A stretch of 47,834 nucleotides of DNA from Rhodospirillales bacterium (GTDB lineage Bacteria > Pseudomonadota > Alphaproteobacteria > Acetobacterales > Acetobacteraceae), in NCBI GenBank assembly GCA_025351925.1, contig JANXVC010000221.1, positions 1 through 47,834 of the forward strand, given 5' to 3'. The first letter of the stretch is position 1. Each line of letters begins with the position of its first letter. The notes below the pieces were generated by a model. That model did no database searches. It saw only the letters and a list, made by a program, of their open reading frames with translations, and was not told where the DNA came from. The translations under genes were made by a program, and so were the position numbers. This document shows, one piece after another, positions 1 to 8,541 of the stretch.

Positions 1-169
1 CGCGCAGCGCAACCTGTTTGAGAACCGCGACCTGCAGCCGACGGCCGACCTGCGGGAGATCGGCAAGGGCCTGCTCGCCGCGCATTTCGGGCTGGACACG
101 GCGGCATTGCTGCAGGTGTTTACTGGCAATAAGCAGGTGCAGCCGATGGTCCGGCTGCTGCGGGGATAG
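1..169 (+). CDS. DUF1501 family protein, C-terminal fragment
   Basis: Only the last 55 residues are in the window, read from base 2 to the TAG at 167-169. The tail runs from NLFENRDLQPTADLREIGKG through a segment like AAHFGLDTAALLQVF to the end. This pattern, 'RDLxPTxDxRxxxxxxLxxHxGL' followed by a hydrophobic turn, matches the end of DUF1501 proteins. Those are usually Tat-exported, sulfatase-like proteins encoded beside DUF1800 partners. The partner would lie outside the window to the left. The call rests on the C-terminal motif alone, and the function of the family is not established. Confidence 0.65.
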   Translation, partial: AQRNLFENRDLQPTADLREIGKGLLAAHFGLDTAALLQVFTGNKQVQPMVRLLRG

Positions 170-200
170 CGCCCGGCGGTTCGCCTGGTCGCTCACCGGA

Positions 201-271
201 CCTAAGCAGGGTTGCATGGCCTGGGTCACAGATGAGTCTTTAAAAGTCCAGGCCACGCAACCCTGCTTAGG
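201..271. terminator. Strong 24-bp imperfect inverted repeat, possible bidirectional terminator
   Basis: Arms 201-224 and 248-271 are complementary over 24 bp with one mismatch, around a 23-base loop. The left arm begins CCTAAGCAGGGTTGC and the right arm ends GCAACCCTGCTTAGG. It lies 31 bases after the DUF1501 stop. There is no long T tract after either arm, so a Rho-independent role is not certain. It could instead be the remains of a mobile element end or of a miniature inverted-repeat element. Confidence 0.6.
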
Positions 272-842
272 TTGTTGTCTGTGCGCAGACTGATAAACGT
301 CTGCTTAAAGCTTTTTCGATCGAACTGGATCGAAAACGATCTTTAGCTATCTGTTTTACCGAGCAACTTTATTTGACAAAGAGCAGATTGGTCGGATGTT
401 GCTCTACTTGCAGGCAGGGCTACTCGGATGCCGAGTTGGCCGCGACGTTTCGGCTTAGGTCGAGGCCAACGGCATCTGGTTGAACAGGGCGGCGGGAACC
501 CGGTCCTTCGACGTCCAGTTAAATCTCCCGCGTCGCCTTTTCCCAATAGGTGGCGTCATACGTCGGCGCAAAGTCGGGTGCCTCGGCAAACGCGGTGCGC
601 GACGCTGTGGTCGAGGCCATGCTGCGAGTCGGCTTTGCTCACGAACACCAGCTTATTGCGTACTAAAACGTAACGGACGCGCGCGATGGTTTCGACGACC
701 CTATCCAACATTAAGTTGTATAACAAATTCTAGTGAGGAGAAAGCGGGCTCAGACGGAAGATCGTTGTCGAGTAGTGCAAAAGGCGGCTGCTATGTCAAT
801 TAACGCTCACTGAACATTGAATTAACAATGTTTGGAGATCTC
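272..842. other. Decayed, AT-richer region with no intact gene
   Basis: This stretch is less GC-rich than its surroundings and holds no convincing intact gene. Two short protein-like remnants can be read. Near 372-480, a frame reading DKEQIGRMLLYLQAG continues as YSDAELAATFRL only after a one-base frameshift, which resembles the start of a helix-turn-helix protein. Near 590-668, a frame reads NAVRDAVVEAMLRVGFAH and ends in TAA. Together with the hairpin at 201-271, this looks like old insertion or deletion debris. No family could be assigned to either remnant. Confidence 0.4.
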
Positions 843-1121
843 GTGAAACCTATTCTCAAGCTGCCGTCACTCCGTTATGTTGCGGCGCAGCGAATATTGG
901 GGTGCACGGACATGGCGTTGCTGCGCGATACGGAGGACCGGTCTATGCCGGCCCGGGTCTATCCAGCCTCCGAGGGTGCGGATGACTGGATCGTTGAACC
1001 GCCTGCACTCAATGACTTGACCGTGGTTGAGCCTCGAATGTTCACCGGTCGGGCCGCTTTGCTCAACGCATTGGAGTATGCCCACTGCCACTACGGCAGC
1101 GCACTCTATCTCTCCCGATAA
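843..1121 (+). CDS. Small hypothetical protein
   Basis: This 92-residue frame starts at GTG 843, five bases after a GGAG. An ATG at 828 would add five residues but has no ribosome-binding site. There is no signal peptide or membrane segment. The C-terminal third (MFTGRAALLNALEYAHCHYG, then SALYLSR) has the composition of a real folded protein, a helix followed by a short strand; the first half is less convincing. It stands alone between the decayed region and the convergent FAD monooxygenase gene. Function unknown; it could be a surviving fragment of a larger gene. Confidence 0.4.
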   Translation: MKPILKLPSLRYVAAQRILGCTDMALLRDTEDRSMPARVYPASEGADDWIVEPPALNDLTVVEPRMFTGRAALLNALEYAHCHYGSALYLSR

Positions 1122-1213
1122 CTGCACGACATCATCGCGATGCGGCCGTGGGCTGCAGCCTGATTTGCACCCTCCGGCTAGAGGGCTAGGCCCACGCGTG
1201 CTTCTGCCACCGA

Positions 1214-2437
1214 TCAGGGTATTACTGCAAAACCAGCGAGCCGGGCATAGCCCTGGGTGATATTCGTCAGCTCTGCTTCCGTCGCAACCTCGTCCACCCG
1301 GGCAAACCCTAGCGGCGCGCGGCTGGCAACTAGGTCAATCACCCGTTCCGGGCCGCCGACGCGGTTGGACCGGACCACTCCGGTCGTCGCCGGCAGGCGC
1401 TCCGCCTCATAGGCCAGCAACGCCGCGGCAGGAGGCTGCTCAAGCAATAGGTCGGCCAGGCAGCGCGCGTCCAGGATAGCCTGCGACGCACCGTTGGAAC
1501 CAACGGGATACATCGGATGCGCCGCATCGCCGAGCAGGGTCACCCGGCCGCTCGACCAACAGGGCAGTGGGTCGCGGTCGCACATCGGATACTCGAAGAT
1601 CTCCGGGGTCGCCGCGATCATGGCCTCGACATCGACGAAGGGCAGCGCCAGGCGTCCGGCCAGATGGCGGAACGCCTCGGGCTGCCCGGCACGCGCCCAG
1701 TGCTCACGTCCGGGCGGCGGCGCGCTCGCCTCGGCGACTCGCGCATAGATCACCCAATTCGTCAGGCGCCGGTCCGGTGCGGCGCCGGGCGCGATCGGAT
1801 ACAGCACCAGTTTGGCCACGCCGTCGCCCGCGACGACCATCGCGTCGCCGCCGTCGAAGGCCGGCCAGTCCACCGCGCCGCGCCACATCTGGATGCCGTT
1901 CCAGCGCACGCCGGGGTCAAGCGGGTGCAAACGCGCGCGCAGCCAGGAGTGAATGCCGTCCGCGCCGATAAGAACGTCGCCTTGGATGTCCCGCGTTGCC
2001 CCGTCGAAGGCGGTGAATTGGGCAGTCACGCCGTCGGCGTCCTGATTGAAACCAGTCAGCCGCTGACCGGCCTGCACCGACCCGGCGCCGAGCCGTTTGA
2101 AAACGGCGTCCCACAACATGCAGTGCAATCGTCCGCGATGGGCGGAGAACTGCGGCACGTCATGGCCGGCATGGATGCCGCGCGGCTCGGTCCAGATGCG
2201 CTGCCCCAAATGGTTCATGTAGGTCAGCCGCCGGGTGCGGACCGCGACGGCGTCGAGCCGAGGCAGCAGGCCGAGCCGGACCAGCTCGCGGATGGAATGC
2301 GGCAGGACGTTGATGCCGACACCGAGCGGCCGAATTTCTGTCGCCGCCTCGAACACCGCGCAGGCGACGCCGCGCGCGTGCAGCATCAGCGCCAGGACGA
2401 GGCCGCCGATGCCGCCGCCCGCGATGAGCACCCGCAT
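1214..2437 (-). CDS. FAD-dependent (class A, salicylate-hydroxylase-like) monooxygenase
   Basis: This 407-residue flavoprotein is of the aromatic-ring hydroxylase type, which uses NAD(P)H and O2 to hydroxylate a substrate. The N-terminal Rossmann motif is GGGIGG at residues 7-12. The 'GADGIHS' motif follows in the middle, and the FAD-ribityl motif 'LLGDAAHPMYPVGSNGASQA' lies near residue 300. Length is normal for the family, and the ATG at 2437 places the Rossmann strand at residue 2. It is the last gene of a four-gene minus-strand operon, 22 bases after the hydrolase. Substrate is not deducible; the neighbours suggest catabolism of an aromatic or other ring compound. Confidence 0.88.
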   Translation of the reverse strand: MRVLIAGGGIGGLVLALMLHARGVACAVFEAATEIRPLGVGINVLPHSIRELVRLGLLPRLDAVAVRTRRLTYMNHLGQRIWTEPRGIHAGHDVPQFSAHRGRLHCMLWDAVFKRLGAGSVQAGQRLTGFNQDADGVTAQFTAFDGATRDIQGDVLIGADGIHSWLRARLHPLDPGVRWNGIQMWRGAVDWPAFDGGDAMVVAGDGVAKLVLYPIAPGAAPDRRLTNWVIYARVAEASAPPPGREHWARAGQPEAFRHLAGRLALPFVDVEAMIAATPEIFEYPMCDRDPLPCWSSGRVTLLGDAAHPMYPVGSNGASQAILDARCLADLLLEQPPAAALLAYEAERLPATTGVVRSNRVGGPERVIDLVASRAPLGFARVDEVATEAELTNITQGYARLAGFAVIP

Positions 2438-2459
2438 GCCTCAGGCTCTCAGGCCGGCA

Positions 2460-3290
2460 TCAGCGGGGTGCGGCACGGATCATGCGCAGCATCGCCGTCA
2501 TGAGCGGCGAGGCCGGGTCGGCCAAGGGCGCGATGGCGGTAAAGTGGTTCGCGCCGGGCAGCAGGTCCCAGGTGCCGCCCCAGGCTTCGGCGATGCTGCT
2601 GCTCTGGCACAGGTACTCTGTCCCCTCGGCTTCGCCGACCGCGGCGTGCAGCGGCAGGCCTGGAGCGGGCAGGAACAGCGGCGACAGGCGGCGGGCGGCG
2701 GCGGCGTCGAGGCCAAGCGCGCCGTTGACGCTGGTCGCCAGCAGCCGTGTCAAGTCGAACAGGCCGCTGATCGCGCACCCGGCATGGACGGCGGCTGGCG
2801 GCAGTCCGTGCGCCGCCCAGTCGGTTGCGAGCAGCATGGCCGTGAGGTGGCCGCCGGCGGAATGGCCGCAGGAGAAGACCGGGCGTCCATGCCGGCGAAC
2901 GAGGAAAGCGGCGGCGTTGCGCAATTGCTCGACGATGGCCGCAAGGGTGACCTGCGGACATAGATCGTAGGAGGGGATGGCTAGCGCTACGCCGTGGGCG
3001 ACGAAGCCCTGGGCGAGATGGCTGAACCAGGAGCGGTCCAGCGCCTGCCAGTAGCCACCATGGATGAACAGGGCGACCGGCCCGTCGCGGCGCTGGTCCG
3101 GCCAGAACAGGTCAAGCCGCTGCCTCGCGCTATCTCCGTAGGCGAGATCGAGTTCGGAATGCGGGTGTGCCGCCCGGAACGCCGCCGCGTCCTGCTTCCA
3201 GGACTGCATGATATCCGCATGCTCCGGCACCTTGGCGCGGTTGTTGTATTCGGCCTCTAATAGCCGGGCCTCCAGCAGCGGGTCGATCAA
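2460..3290 (-). CDS. Alpha/beta hydrolase, arylformamidase (kynurenine formamidase)-like
   Basis: This 276-residue serine hydrolase has an oxyanion-hole motif HGGYW at residues 77-81 and a nucleophile elbow GHSAGG with Ser144, as in bacterial arylformamidase-like esterases. The N-terminus 'LEAEYNNRAKVPEH' is typical of that group. The start is TTG at 3288-3290, and its TTGA overlaps the cupin stop codon by four bases, which implies translational coupling. There is no signal peptide, so it acts in the cytoplasm. With the flanking flavin monooxygenases it probably hydrolyses an ester or amide formed by oxygenation. A role in tryptophan breakdown is not supported, since no other kynurenine-pathway gene is nearby. 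Confidence 0.82.
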   Translation of the reverse strand: MIDPLLEARLLEAEYNNRAKVPEHADIMQSWKQDAAAFRAAHPHSELDLAYGDSARQRLDLFWPDQRRDGPVALFIHGGYWQALDRSWFSHLAQGFVAHGVALAIPSYDLCPQVTLAAIVEQLRNAAAFLVRRHGRPVFSCGHSAGGHLTAMLLATDWAAHGLPPAAVHAGCAISGLFDLTRLLATSVNGALGLDAAAARRLSPLFLPAPGLPLHAAVGEAEGTEYLCQSSSIAEAWGGTWDLLPGANHFTAIAPLADPASPLMTAMLRMIRAAPR

Positions 3291-3799
3291 GGCTGGCCGG
3301 CTTTTGGCAGTGCGAGCGGATCGAAGGCGTAGTCCTCCGGTTTCAGGAAATGCACCTCGCGCTGCGCGGCCTCGCGGACCACCTGCTCGGGATCATTGAG
3401 GTTATGCAGAACGTCGAACAGCTCACGCAGGCGTCGGCTAGGCGCCACCCAGAACATCGCCCGCGTCGGTACATCGCTGAGATTATAGTAGCCGTGCGGA
3501 ATACCGGCCGGCAGGCGCACCAGGTCGCCGGCGCGCGCTTTATGATGCTTTCCATCGAGGTAGAGGTCGAACTCGTTCTCGATTACGTAGATGAACTCGT
3601 CCTGGGTCGGGTGGACGTGCGGCGGCACGAAGGTACCGGGCGGATCGTAGGTCTCGAAGGCAAAGGCGTTCGTCCCCTCCGCCTTGAGATAATACGTGTG
3701 GCCGAGGATGCTCCACACCACCTCATCGAGGCCGCTGCCGGCTTGGGTGATGCCGGGATCAAGCCCGACCTGAACCTGGTTGGCGCCTGCCCTCTTCAT
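3287..3799 (-). CDS. Cupin-domain protein
   Basis: This 170-residue single-domain cupin has the metal-binding set visible in order: His61 and His63 in 'PPHVHPTQDE', Glu68, and His102 in 'LPAGIPHGYYN'. Such proteins are dioxygenases, isomerases or ligand-binding proteins; the full ligand set suggests a bound metal ion. It overlaps both neighbours by four bases (ATGA with the upstream flavin monooxygenase, TTGA with the downstream hydrolase), so it belongs to the same transcript and probably the same pathway. The reaction cannot be assigned from sequence. Confidence 0.85.
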   Translation of the reverse strand: MKRAGANQVQVGLDPGITQAGSGLDEVVWSILGHTYYLKAEGTNAFAFETYDPPGTFVPPHVHPTQDEFIYVIENEFDLYLDGKHHKARAGDLVRLPAGIPHGYYNLSDVPTRAMFWVAPSRRLRELFDVLHNLNDPEQVVREAAQREVHFLKPEDYAFDPLALPKAGQP

Positions 3800-5343
3800 C
3801 GCACGGTCTCCTCCGCCGCCAAATCGTGACCTGGCGCTGTTTCAAGCAGCTTGGCATACGCCTTCGGGCTGATGGGCGCGAGGTGGGCCGCAAGCACGTT
3901 GGCGGGCTTCTTCTTGGCGCCCATATCTTCCATCAACTCGTCGAAATGCGCATGGTGGAACGGCGCGATGCACAGCCCGCCATAGGTCGCTGCCACCTTG
4001 CGGTCGCCGCGCTTCCATTCGAGCGTGCGGGCGATGTCGGCCTGCATGGCGGCCTCTGTCGGCTGCCGCTTGAGTGTGCCCTCGAAGTAGCGCGTCAGCC
4101 AATGCGCGCCGAGCTCCGCCGACAGGGCGCTGGCAAAGCTTGAGTTGAAACCCACGAAACCGAGGCCGGGCAGATCGGGATTGATCATCATGCGATGCAG
4201 CCGGTACTGGCCGTCGGGGTCAATCAACCGCGCCCGCGTGTCCGTGTCGAGGAAGGGCAGGTGCTGCGACCAGCCGATCGCCAGCACGACAGCGTCGGCG
4301 GCGATCTTGGCGCCGTCAACGATCGCGTGGCCCGGCTCGTATCCGGTGATGTTGCCCTTCACCACGCGGATGCGCCCATCACGAATAGCCTTGTAGAAGC
4401 CGGGCGTCTCGATGCTGGTGGCGCAGTGGATGCCGTCCTCGATCCGGGTGTCCGGGCGCAGGCCGGCCTTTTTGAGCCCGAACTGCAGGCCAAGCAGCGC
4501 CTCGAGCCCCCGCCAGTTCGCCCAGATCATCGGCGCCAGCAGCTTGCGTGCGAGGCGGCCGGCGCGGCTCGGCCCCCATGGCATGAACATCGCCTCCGAG
4601 GCGCGGCAGTAGAGGATGTTCTTGAAATTGATGACGCCGCCGAAGAAGTATGGGATTTTCCAAGTGGCTTGCCGGTAGATCACCGAGACGGTGCGCGCGC
4701 CTTTAGCGAGGGCGTCCATCGCGATGTCGGTCGCCGACTTGGAAAACCCGACCACCACGACGTCGCGGTCCCTGGCCACCGCGCCGTCCACGTACTGCGA
4801 CGAGTGCCGGATCGAGCCGCCGGCCGCCGCGAAGGCCTCGTCGCCCGGCAGCTTCAGGGTTTTTGGCGTGCTGAACTGGCCGGTCGCCACCACCACAAGG
4901 TCAAAATACTCGGTCTGCACGGGCCCGATCCCTGCGGCATTATCGGCGCCGCGCAGCGTGACAGACCAACCACGCCCACTGGGTTCGCGCGACATGGACA
5001 AGACTTCGGTGTGGAACCGGATGCAGGGGCGCAGGCCGAAATGCTCTGCGTAGGCGTTGAGATAGGCGTGCATCTGCGCTCCGCTCGGCCATTCTGGGTA
5101 CTCGGCCGGCATTGGGAAGTCGCTGAAGCAATACAGGTCGCGCGGTGTCTGCGTCTGCACCCCGGGATAGGACCGGGCGGGTTCCCAGACCCCGCCGAGG
5201 TCGCCGCTTTTCTCGACGACCGTCACGTCGTAGCCTCGGCCGCGCATCACCTTCGCCGCGACGAGACCGCTGATCCCTGCGCCGATCACGATGATCCTGC
5301 GGTCTTGGCCGGCGGGCTTGGGTGTCAAACCAACATCAGGCAT
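3796..5343 (-). CDS. Flavin-containing (class B type) monooxygenase
   Basis: A 515-residue FAD/NAD(P)H-dependent monooxygenase of the FMO/Baeyer-Villiger superfamily. The FAD motif is GAGISG at residues 21-26, followed by 'GDLGGVWEPARSYPGVQTQTP', typical of FMO-like proteins. The 'VVVATGQFSTPKTLKLPG' segment and a second dinucleotide-binding region 'VVVVGFSKSATDIA' come next. It is the first gene of the four-gene operon, with an ideal GGAGG seven bases before the ATG. The 212-base gap upstream to the next gene must hold the operon promoter; no convincing -35/-10 pair was found there. The substrate is unknown; a ketone or a heteroatom is usual for the family. Confidence 0.87.
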   Translation of the reverse strand: MPDVGLTPKPAGQDRRIIVIGAGISGLVAAKVMRGRGYDVTVVEKSGDLGGVWEPARSYPGVQTQTPRDLYCFSDFPMPAEYPEWPSGAQMHAYLNAYAEHFGLRPCIRFHTEVLSMSREPSGRGWSVTLRGADNAAGIGPVQTEYFDLVVVATGQFSTPKTLKLPGDEAFAAAGGSIRHSSQYVDGAVARDRDVVVVGFSKSATDIAMDALAKGARTVSVIYRQATWKIPYFFGGVINFKNILYCRASEAMFMPWGPSRAGRLARKLLAPMIWANWRGLEALLGLQFGLKKAGLRPDTRIEDGIHCATSIETPGFYKAIRDGRIRVVKGNITGYEPGHAIVDGAKIAADAVVLAIGWSQHLPFLDTDTRARLIDPDGQYRLHRMMINPDLPGLGFVGFNSSFASALSAELGAHWLTRYFEGTLKRQPTEAAMQADIARTLEWKRGDRKVAATYGGLCIAPFHHAHFDELMEDMGAKKKPANVLAAHLAPISPKAYAKLLETAPGHDLAAEETVR

Positions 5344-5555
5344 TGTCGCCTCCGTATTAAAACAAACACCGCAAGCTCAAAATTCAACCAAGTATCCGGC
5401 CACGAAGGGCTTTAGGTGTCGATGGTAACGACGTAGTCGGGGCTTTCAAGCGAATAAGGGGAGCATCACGGCATTGCCACTCGGGCCGTGGTAACTGCCC
5501 GTGCCTTGCGCAAGGCCGACGTCCCGCTCGGCAATTCGACCGAAAAGGGTATGGG

Positions 5556-5816
5556 CTAGCTCTTGGGTTGCTTGGGCTCCAGCTCATCGAGGCGCACCTG
5601 CAGCGTCCTGATCTGGCGCGACATCCCCGACACCTCTTGGCTGAGCAGACGCAGTTCGGCCCGCGTGCCATCTGCTGCCTCATGCGCGCGGTCAGCCCGC
5701 CCCATGTTGACGCCGATGTCGTCGCGGATGCTGGAGAGCTGGGCATTGATCCGGTCCGTCTTGCCCTCCAGGCGAAGCATTGCCGCCAGGATCATGCTTG
5801 GTGCGTCGTCGCTCAT
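5556..5816 (-). CDS. Small coiled-coil hypothetical protein
   Basis: This 86-residue protein starts at ATG 5816, with GGA nine bases upstream; a TTG two codons earlier is possible. It is highly charged with heptad-like leucine/isoleucine spacing (for example 'MLRLEGKTDRINAQLSSIRD' and 'LSQEVSGMSRQIRTLQVRLD'), so it should form one long helix and a coiled coil. There are no membrane segments. It lies between the monooxygenase operon and the nicotinamidase, all on the minus strand. No family recognised. Confidence 0.6.
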   Translation of the reverse strand: MSDDAPSMILAAMLRLEGKTDRINAQLSSIRDDIGVNMGRADRAHEAADGTRAELRLLSQEVSGMSRQIRTLQVRLDELEPKQPKS

Positions 5817-5856
5817 CGTCAAAAATCCAGTTTCGCAAGAGCAGCTGGTTTAAATT

Positions 5857-5890
5857 GAAAGCGGCTGAACAATCAAATCTTACCGCTTTC
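5857..5890. repeat. 8-bp perfect inverted repeat between nicotinamidase and coiled-coil gene
   Basis: Arms GAAAGCGG (5857-5864) and CCGCTTTC (5883-5890) surround an 18-base AT-rich loop in the short gap after the nicotinamidase stop. In the direction of transcription the hairpin is followed by a short AT-rich run, not a T tract. It may be a weak terminator for the nicotinamidase gene or an operator for the coiled-coil gene. Confidence 0.35.
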
Positions 5891-5918
5891 ATTGATTTTT
5901 CCTGTCTGGCCGCGTCGG

Positions 5919-6554
5919 CTACGCCCACCCGTGCAGCGCATGGCTGTCAATCCGCCCGACGCCCGCCTCGCCCATCGCCCGCCAAGCCCGGTCCAGCGAG
6001 CCCTGCGTGTCGATCGCCCGGCACGCATCCTCGACGACGTGCGCCTCGAACCCGGATGCCGCAGCGTCGAGCGCACTCCAGGCCACGCAGAAATCGGTGG
6101 CGAGCCCCACGAGGAACAACCGCCGCAGGCCGCGCTCGCGCAGGTAGCCAGCGAGGCCCGTGGGCGTGCGCCGGTCTGCCTCAGTAAAGGCGGAGTAGCT
6201 GTCCACCACGCGGCGGAACCCTTTGCGGATGACCAGCTCCGCCCGCGGCAGGTCCAGCCCTGGCGCAAATCCGGCGCCATCACTGCCCTGCACGCAGTGG
6301 GTGGGCCACAGCATCTGTTGCCCATACGGCAGCTCGACCTGCTCAAAAGGCGCTCGGTCAATATGGTTGGCGGCAAACGAGACATGCTCGGCCGGGTGCC
6401 AATCCTGCGTCAGCAGGACATGGCCGAACAGCAGGCCCAGGCGGTTGATGGGCGCGACTACGGCGTCGCCGTCGGGCACTGCCAGGGCACCGCCGGGCAG
6501 GAAGTCGCGCTGCACGTCCACCACGAGCAGAACGTCATCGGGCAACAAGGGCAT
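5919..6554 (-). CDS. pncA: Nicotinamidase (isochorismatase-like amidase)
   Basis: It hydrolyses nicotinamide to nicotinate for the NAD salvage (Preiss-Handler) pathway in the cytoplasm. Of its 211 residues, the catalytic triad is visible at Asp13 ('VVDVQRDFLPGG'), Lys111 ('VIRKGF') and Cys156 ('LATDFCVAW'), with metal ligands Asp51 and His53 ('TQDWHP') and His86. Size and spacing match the E. coli enzyme closely. The start at 6554 was chosen because the family begins just before the VVDVQ strand; an AGGAGA lies about 11 bases upstream. The frame stays open far upstream, antisense to the antiporter gene, which is a shadow. It is divergent from the antiporter across 91 bases. Confidence 0.92.
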   Translation of the reverse strand: MPLLPDDVLLVVDVQRDFLPGGALAVPDGDAVVAPINRLGLLFGHVLLTQDWHPAEHVSFAANHIDRAPFEQVELPYGQQMLWPTHCVQGSDGAGFAPGLDLPRAELVIRKGFRRVVDSYSAFTEADRRTPTGLAGYLRERGLRRLFLVGLATDFCVAWSALDAAASGFEAHVVEDACRAIDTQGSLDRAWRAMGEAGVGRIDSHALHGWA

Positions 6555-6645
6555 CTCCAAAAACTCTCCTGATGTTTGCACGGTCGATTTTGGTGCTGCC
6601 CGATCGCGCACGCCCCGTCCTAAGCTACTGCCAAAGGGGACCGGC

Positions 6646-8454
6646 ATGGCAGTAGCAATCGAGGCAGCGTCCCATCTCGGCGGCCCGATGCGCGAGGCGT
6701 TGGTCATCCTGGGCGCCGCCGCCATCGTCATCCCGCTATTCCATCGCCTGCGCATCAGCACGGTACTCGGCTTCATGCTGGTGGGCGTGCTGGTGGGGCC
6801 GTCCGGCCTGGGTGCGCTAACCGGTAGGGCGCCCTGGCTGTCGTTCGTCACGATGTATGACCGGGAGCGCATCGCGTCGGTGGCCGAGCTGGGCGTCGTG
6901 CTGCTGCTGTTCATGATCGGACTCGAATTATCGTTCGAGCGCATCCTGCTGATGCGACGCCTGGTATTCGGCCTTGGCGCACTGCAGGTTTCCGTGTGCG
7001 CGCTGGCGGTGGGCGGCATTGCGGCGCTGCTCGGCGTGACCCCGGCGGGTGCGGCGGTGATCGGGGTGGCGCTCGCGATGTCATCCACCGCGATCGTGGC
7101 GCAGGTGCTGGCCGATGAAGGCCGGGTTGCCAGCCTGGTCGGCCGCGCCAGCTTCGCCGTGCTGCTGTTCCAGGATCTAGCCGTGGTGCCGGTGCTGTTC
7201 ACCCTTGGCGTGCTGGGCCAAAAAAGCGCTGCGGGGTGGGGCGCGTTCGCGTTGGCAATCGGCCAGGCGCTGGCGGTGATCGTCGGCCTGGTGGGCCTGG
7301 GCCGCCTCGTGCTGCGCCCGCTGTTCCGCAGCGTGGCGCACACCCGCAGCCCGGAGCTGTTCATGGCCGCCTGCCTGCTTGTGGTGCTGGCGACCGGTCT
7401 CGCGGCGGCGGCGGCGGGCCTGTCGATGGCTCTGGGCGCGCTGATCGCTGGGTTGCTGCTGGCCGAGACCGAGTATCGCCGGCAAATCGAGGTGACGGTC
7501 GAACCCTTCAAGGGCCTGCTGGTGGGTGTGTTCCTCATCTCGATCGGGCTCACCGTCGATCTCGGCCGCGTCGCGGCGCAGCCCGGCGCGGTGCTCGGGG
7601 CCGCCCTCGGCCTGATCGCGCTGAAGGCCGGCATCACCGCAGCCCTCGCCCGCACCATGAGATTGCGCTGGGTGGTGGGAGTGCCGACCGGCCTGCTGCT
7701 CGGACCCGGCGGCGAGTTCAGCTTCGTCATCCTTGGCCTGGGCGCCAGCATGGGGCTGATCGGCCCCGACCTGGCCGGGTTCGGCTTCATCGTGGCGGCG
7801 CTGACGATGGCGGCGATCCCGCTGCTGTCCCGCCTGGGCGCACGGCTGGCGGTCCGCCGCGCGGCGCCCATCGACCCCAACTTGCTGCCCCCCGACATGG
7901 AGGGCGACGCGCCGCGGGTGATCCTGGCCGGCTTCGGCCGCGTCGGTCGCACCGTCGCCGCATTGCTGGACGCCCACCGCATTCCCTACGTCGCGCTGGA
8001 CAGCGACGCCGCCCGGGTGGGCGCGAGCCGCCGGGACGGCCACCGTGTGTATTACGGCGACGTGACGCAGCCCGCGCTGCTGCGCCGGGTCGGCCTGGGC
8101 GCCGCCCGGGCGCTGGTGGTGACGATCGACGACCGGGTCCGCGCGGACGCGGTGGTGCGCACCGGCCGCGCCGAACGGCCGGACCTGCTGATTGTCGTGC
8201 GCGCACGCGACGGGCGGCACGCGGCGCAGCTTTATGCCCTCGGCGCGTCGGACGCAGTGCCGGAGACGATCGAGGCCAGCCTGCAGTTGGCCGAGGCCGT
8301 GCTGGTCGATCTCGGCATTCCGATGGGCCCGGTCCTGGTCTCCATCCACGAGAAGCGGGCGGAGTTCCAGGCCGAGATCAAGGCGGCGGTGCCCGGCGCC
8401 GCGGTCCGGTCATTGGGGCAGACGCGCCTGCGACGACCCGTGCCGGCGCCTTAG
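6646..8454 (+). CDS. Monovalent cation:proton antiporter, CPA2/KefB type with RCK domain
   Basis: A 602-residue protein that exchanges K+ or Na+ for protons across the inner membrane. Residues 1 to about 400 are a hydrophobic Na/H-exchanger domain with about 12 segments, including 'LGVVLLLFMIGLELS' and 'FAVLLFQDLAVVPVLF' typical of KefB/KefC. From about residue 422 there is a cytoplasmic RCK (TrkA-N) domain with 'ILAGFGRVGRTVA' and the NAD-binding acidic residue in 'VALDSD'. No TrkA-C domain follows. The ATG at 6646 has AAGGGGA just upstream; the open frame extends further but without family match. No KefF/KefG partner is adjacent, so glutathione-gated control is not shown. Confidence 0.88.
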   Translation: MAVAIEAASHLGGPMREALVILGAAAIVIPLFHRLRISTVLGFMLVGVLVGPSGLGALTGRAPWLSFVTMYDRERIASVAELGVVLLLFMIGLELSFERILLMRRLVFGLGALQVSVCALAVGGIAALLGVTPAGAAVIGVALAMSSTAIVAQVLADEGRVASLVGRASFAVLLFQDLAVVPVLFTLGVLGQKSAAGWGAFALAIGQALAVIVGLVGLGRLVLRPLFRSVAHTRSPELFMAACLLVVLATGLAAAAAGLSMALGALIAGLLLAETEYRRQIEVTVEPFKGLLVGVFLISIGLTVDLGRVAAQPGAVLGAALGLIALKAGITAALARTMRLRWVVGVPTGLLLGPGGEFSFVILGLGASMGLIGPDLAGFGFIVAALTMAAIPLLSRLGARLAVRRAAPIDPNLLPPDMEGDAPRVILAGFGRVGRTVAALLDAHRIPYVALDSDAARVGASRRDGHRVYYGDVTQPALLRRVGLGAARALVVTIDDRVRADAVVRTGRAERPDLLIVVRARDGRHAAQLYALGASDAVPETIEASLQLAEAVLVDLGIPMGPVLVSIHEKRAEFQAEIKAAVPGAAVRSLGQTRLRRPVPAP

Positions 8455-8463
8455 ACCAATGTT

Positions 8464-8501
8464 GTCCTGACTGGAAACGTGCTTGCGTTGCCAGACAGGA
8501 C
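8464..8501. terminator. Stem-loop between convergent antiporter and ABC permease genes
   Basis: GTCCTGACTGG (8464-8474) pairs with CCAGACAGGAC (8491-8501) with one mismatch and a 16-base loop. It begins nine bases after the antiporter stop and sits between two convergent genes, the usual place for a bidirectional terminator. T tracts are short, so efficiency is uncertain. Confidence 0.5.
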
Positions 8502-8541
8502 GACGAAATTGATCGCTTAAACAAATCAGAGAAGCTTGGTA

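Noticed and set aside
4195-5415. 406-residue plus-strand frame opposite the FMO gene
   Set aside because: Shadow of the FMO coding sequence; no motifs or ribosome-binding site.
2460-6554. Kynurenine/NAD pathway (arylformamidase plus nicotinamidase)
   Set aside because: No tryptophan dioxygenase, kynureninase or quinolinate genes; the two similarities are not enough for a pathway.
6555-7982. Long open frame antisense to the antiporter gene, continuous with the nicotinamidase
   Set aside because: It is a shadow of the GC-rich antiporter coding sequence; Ser/Arg/Ala/Pro-rich with no family match. The nicotinamidase domain begins at 6554.
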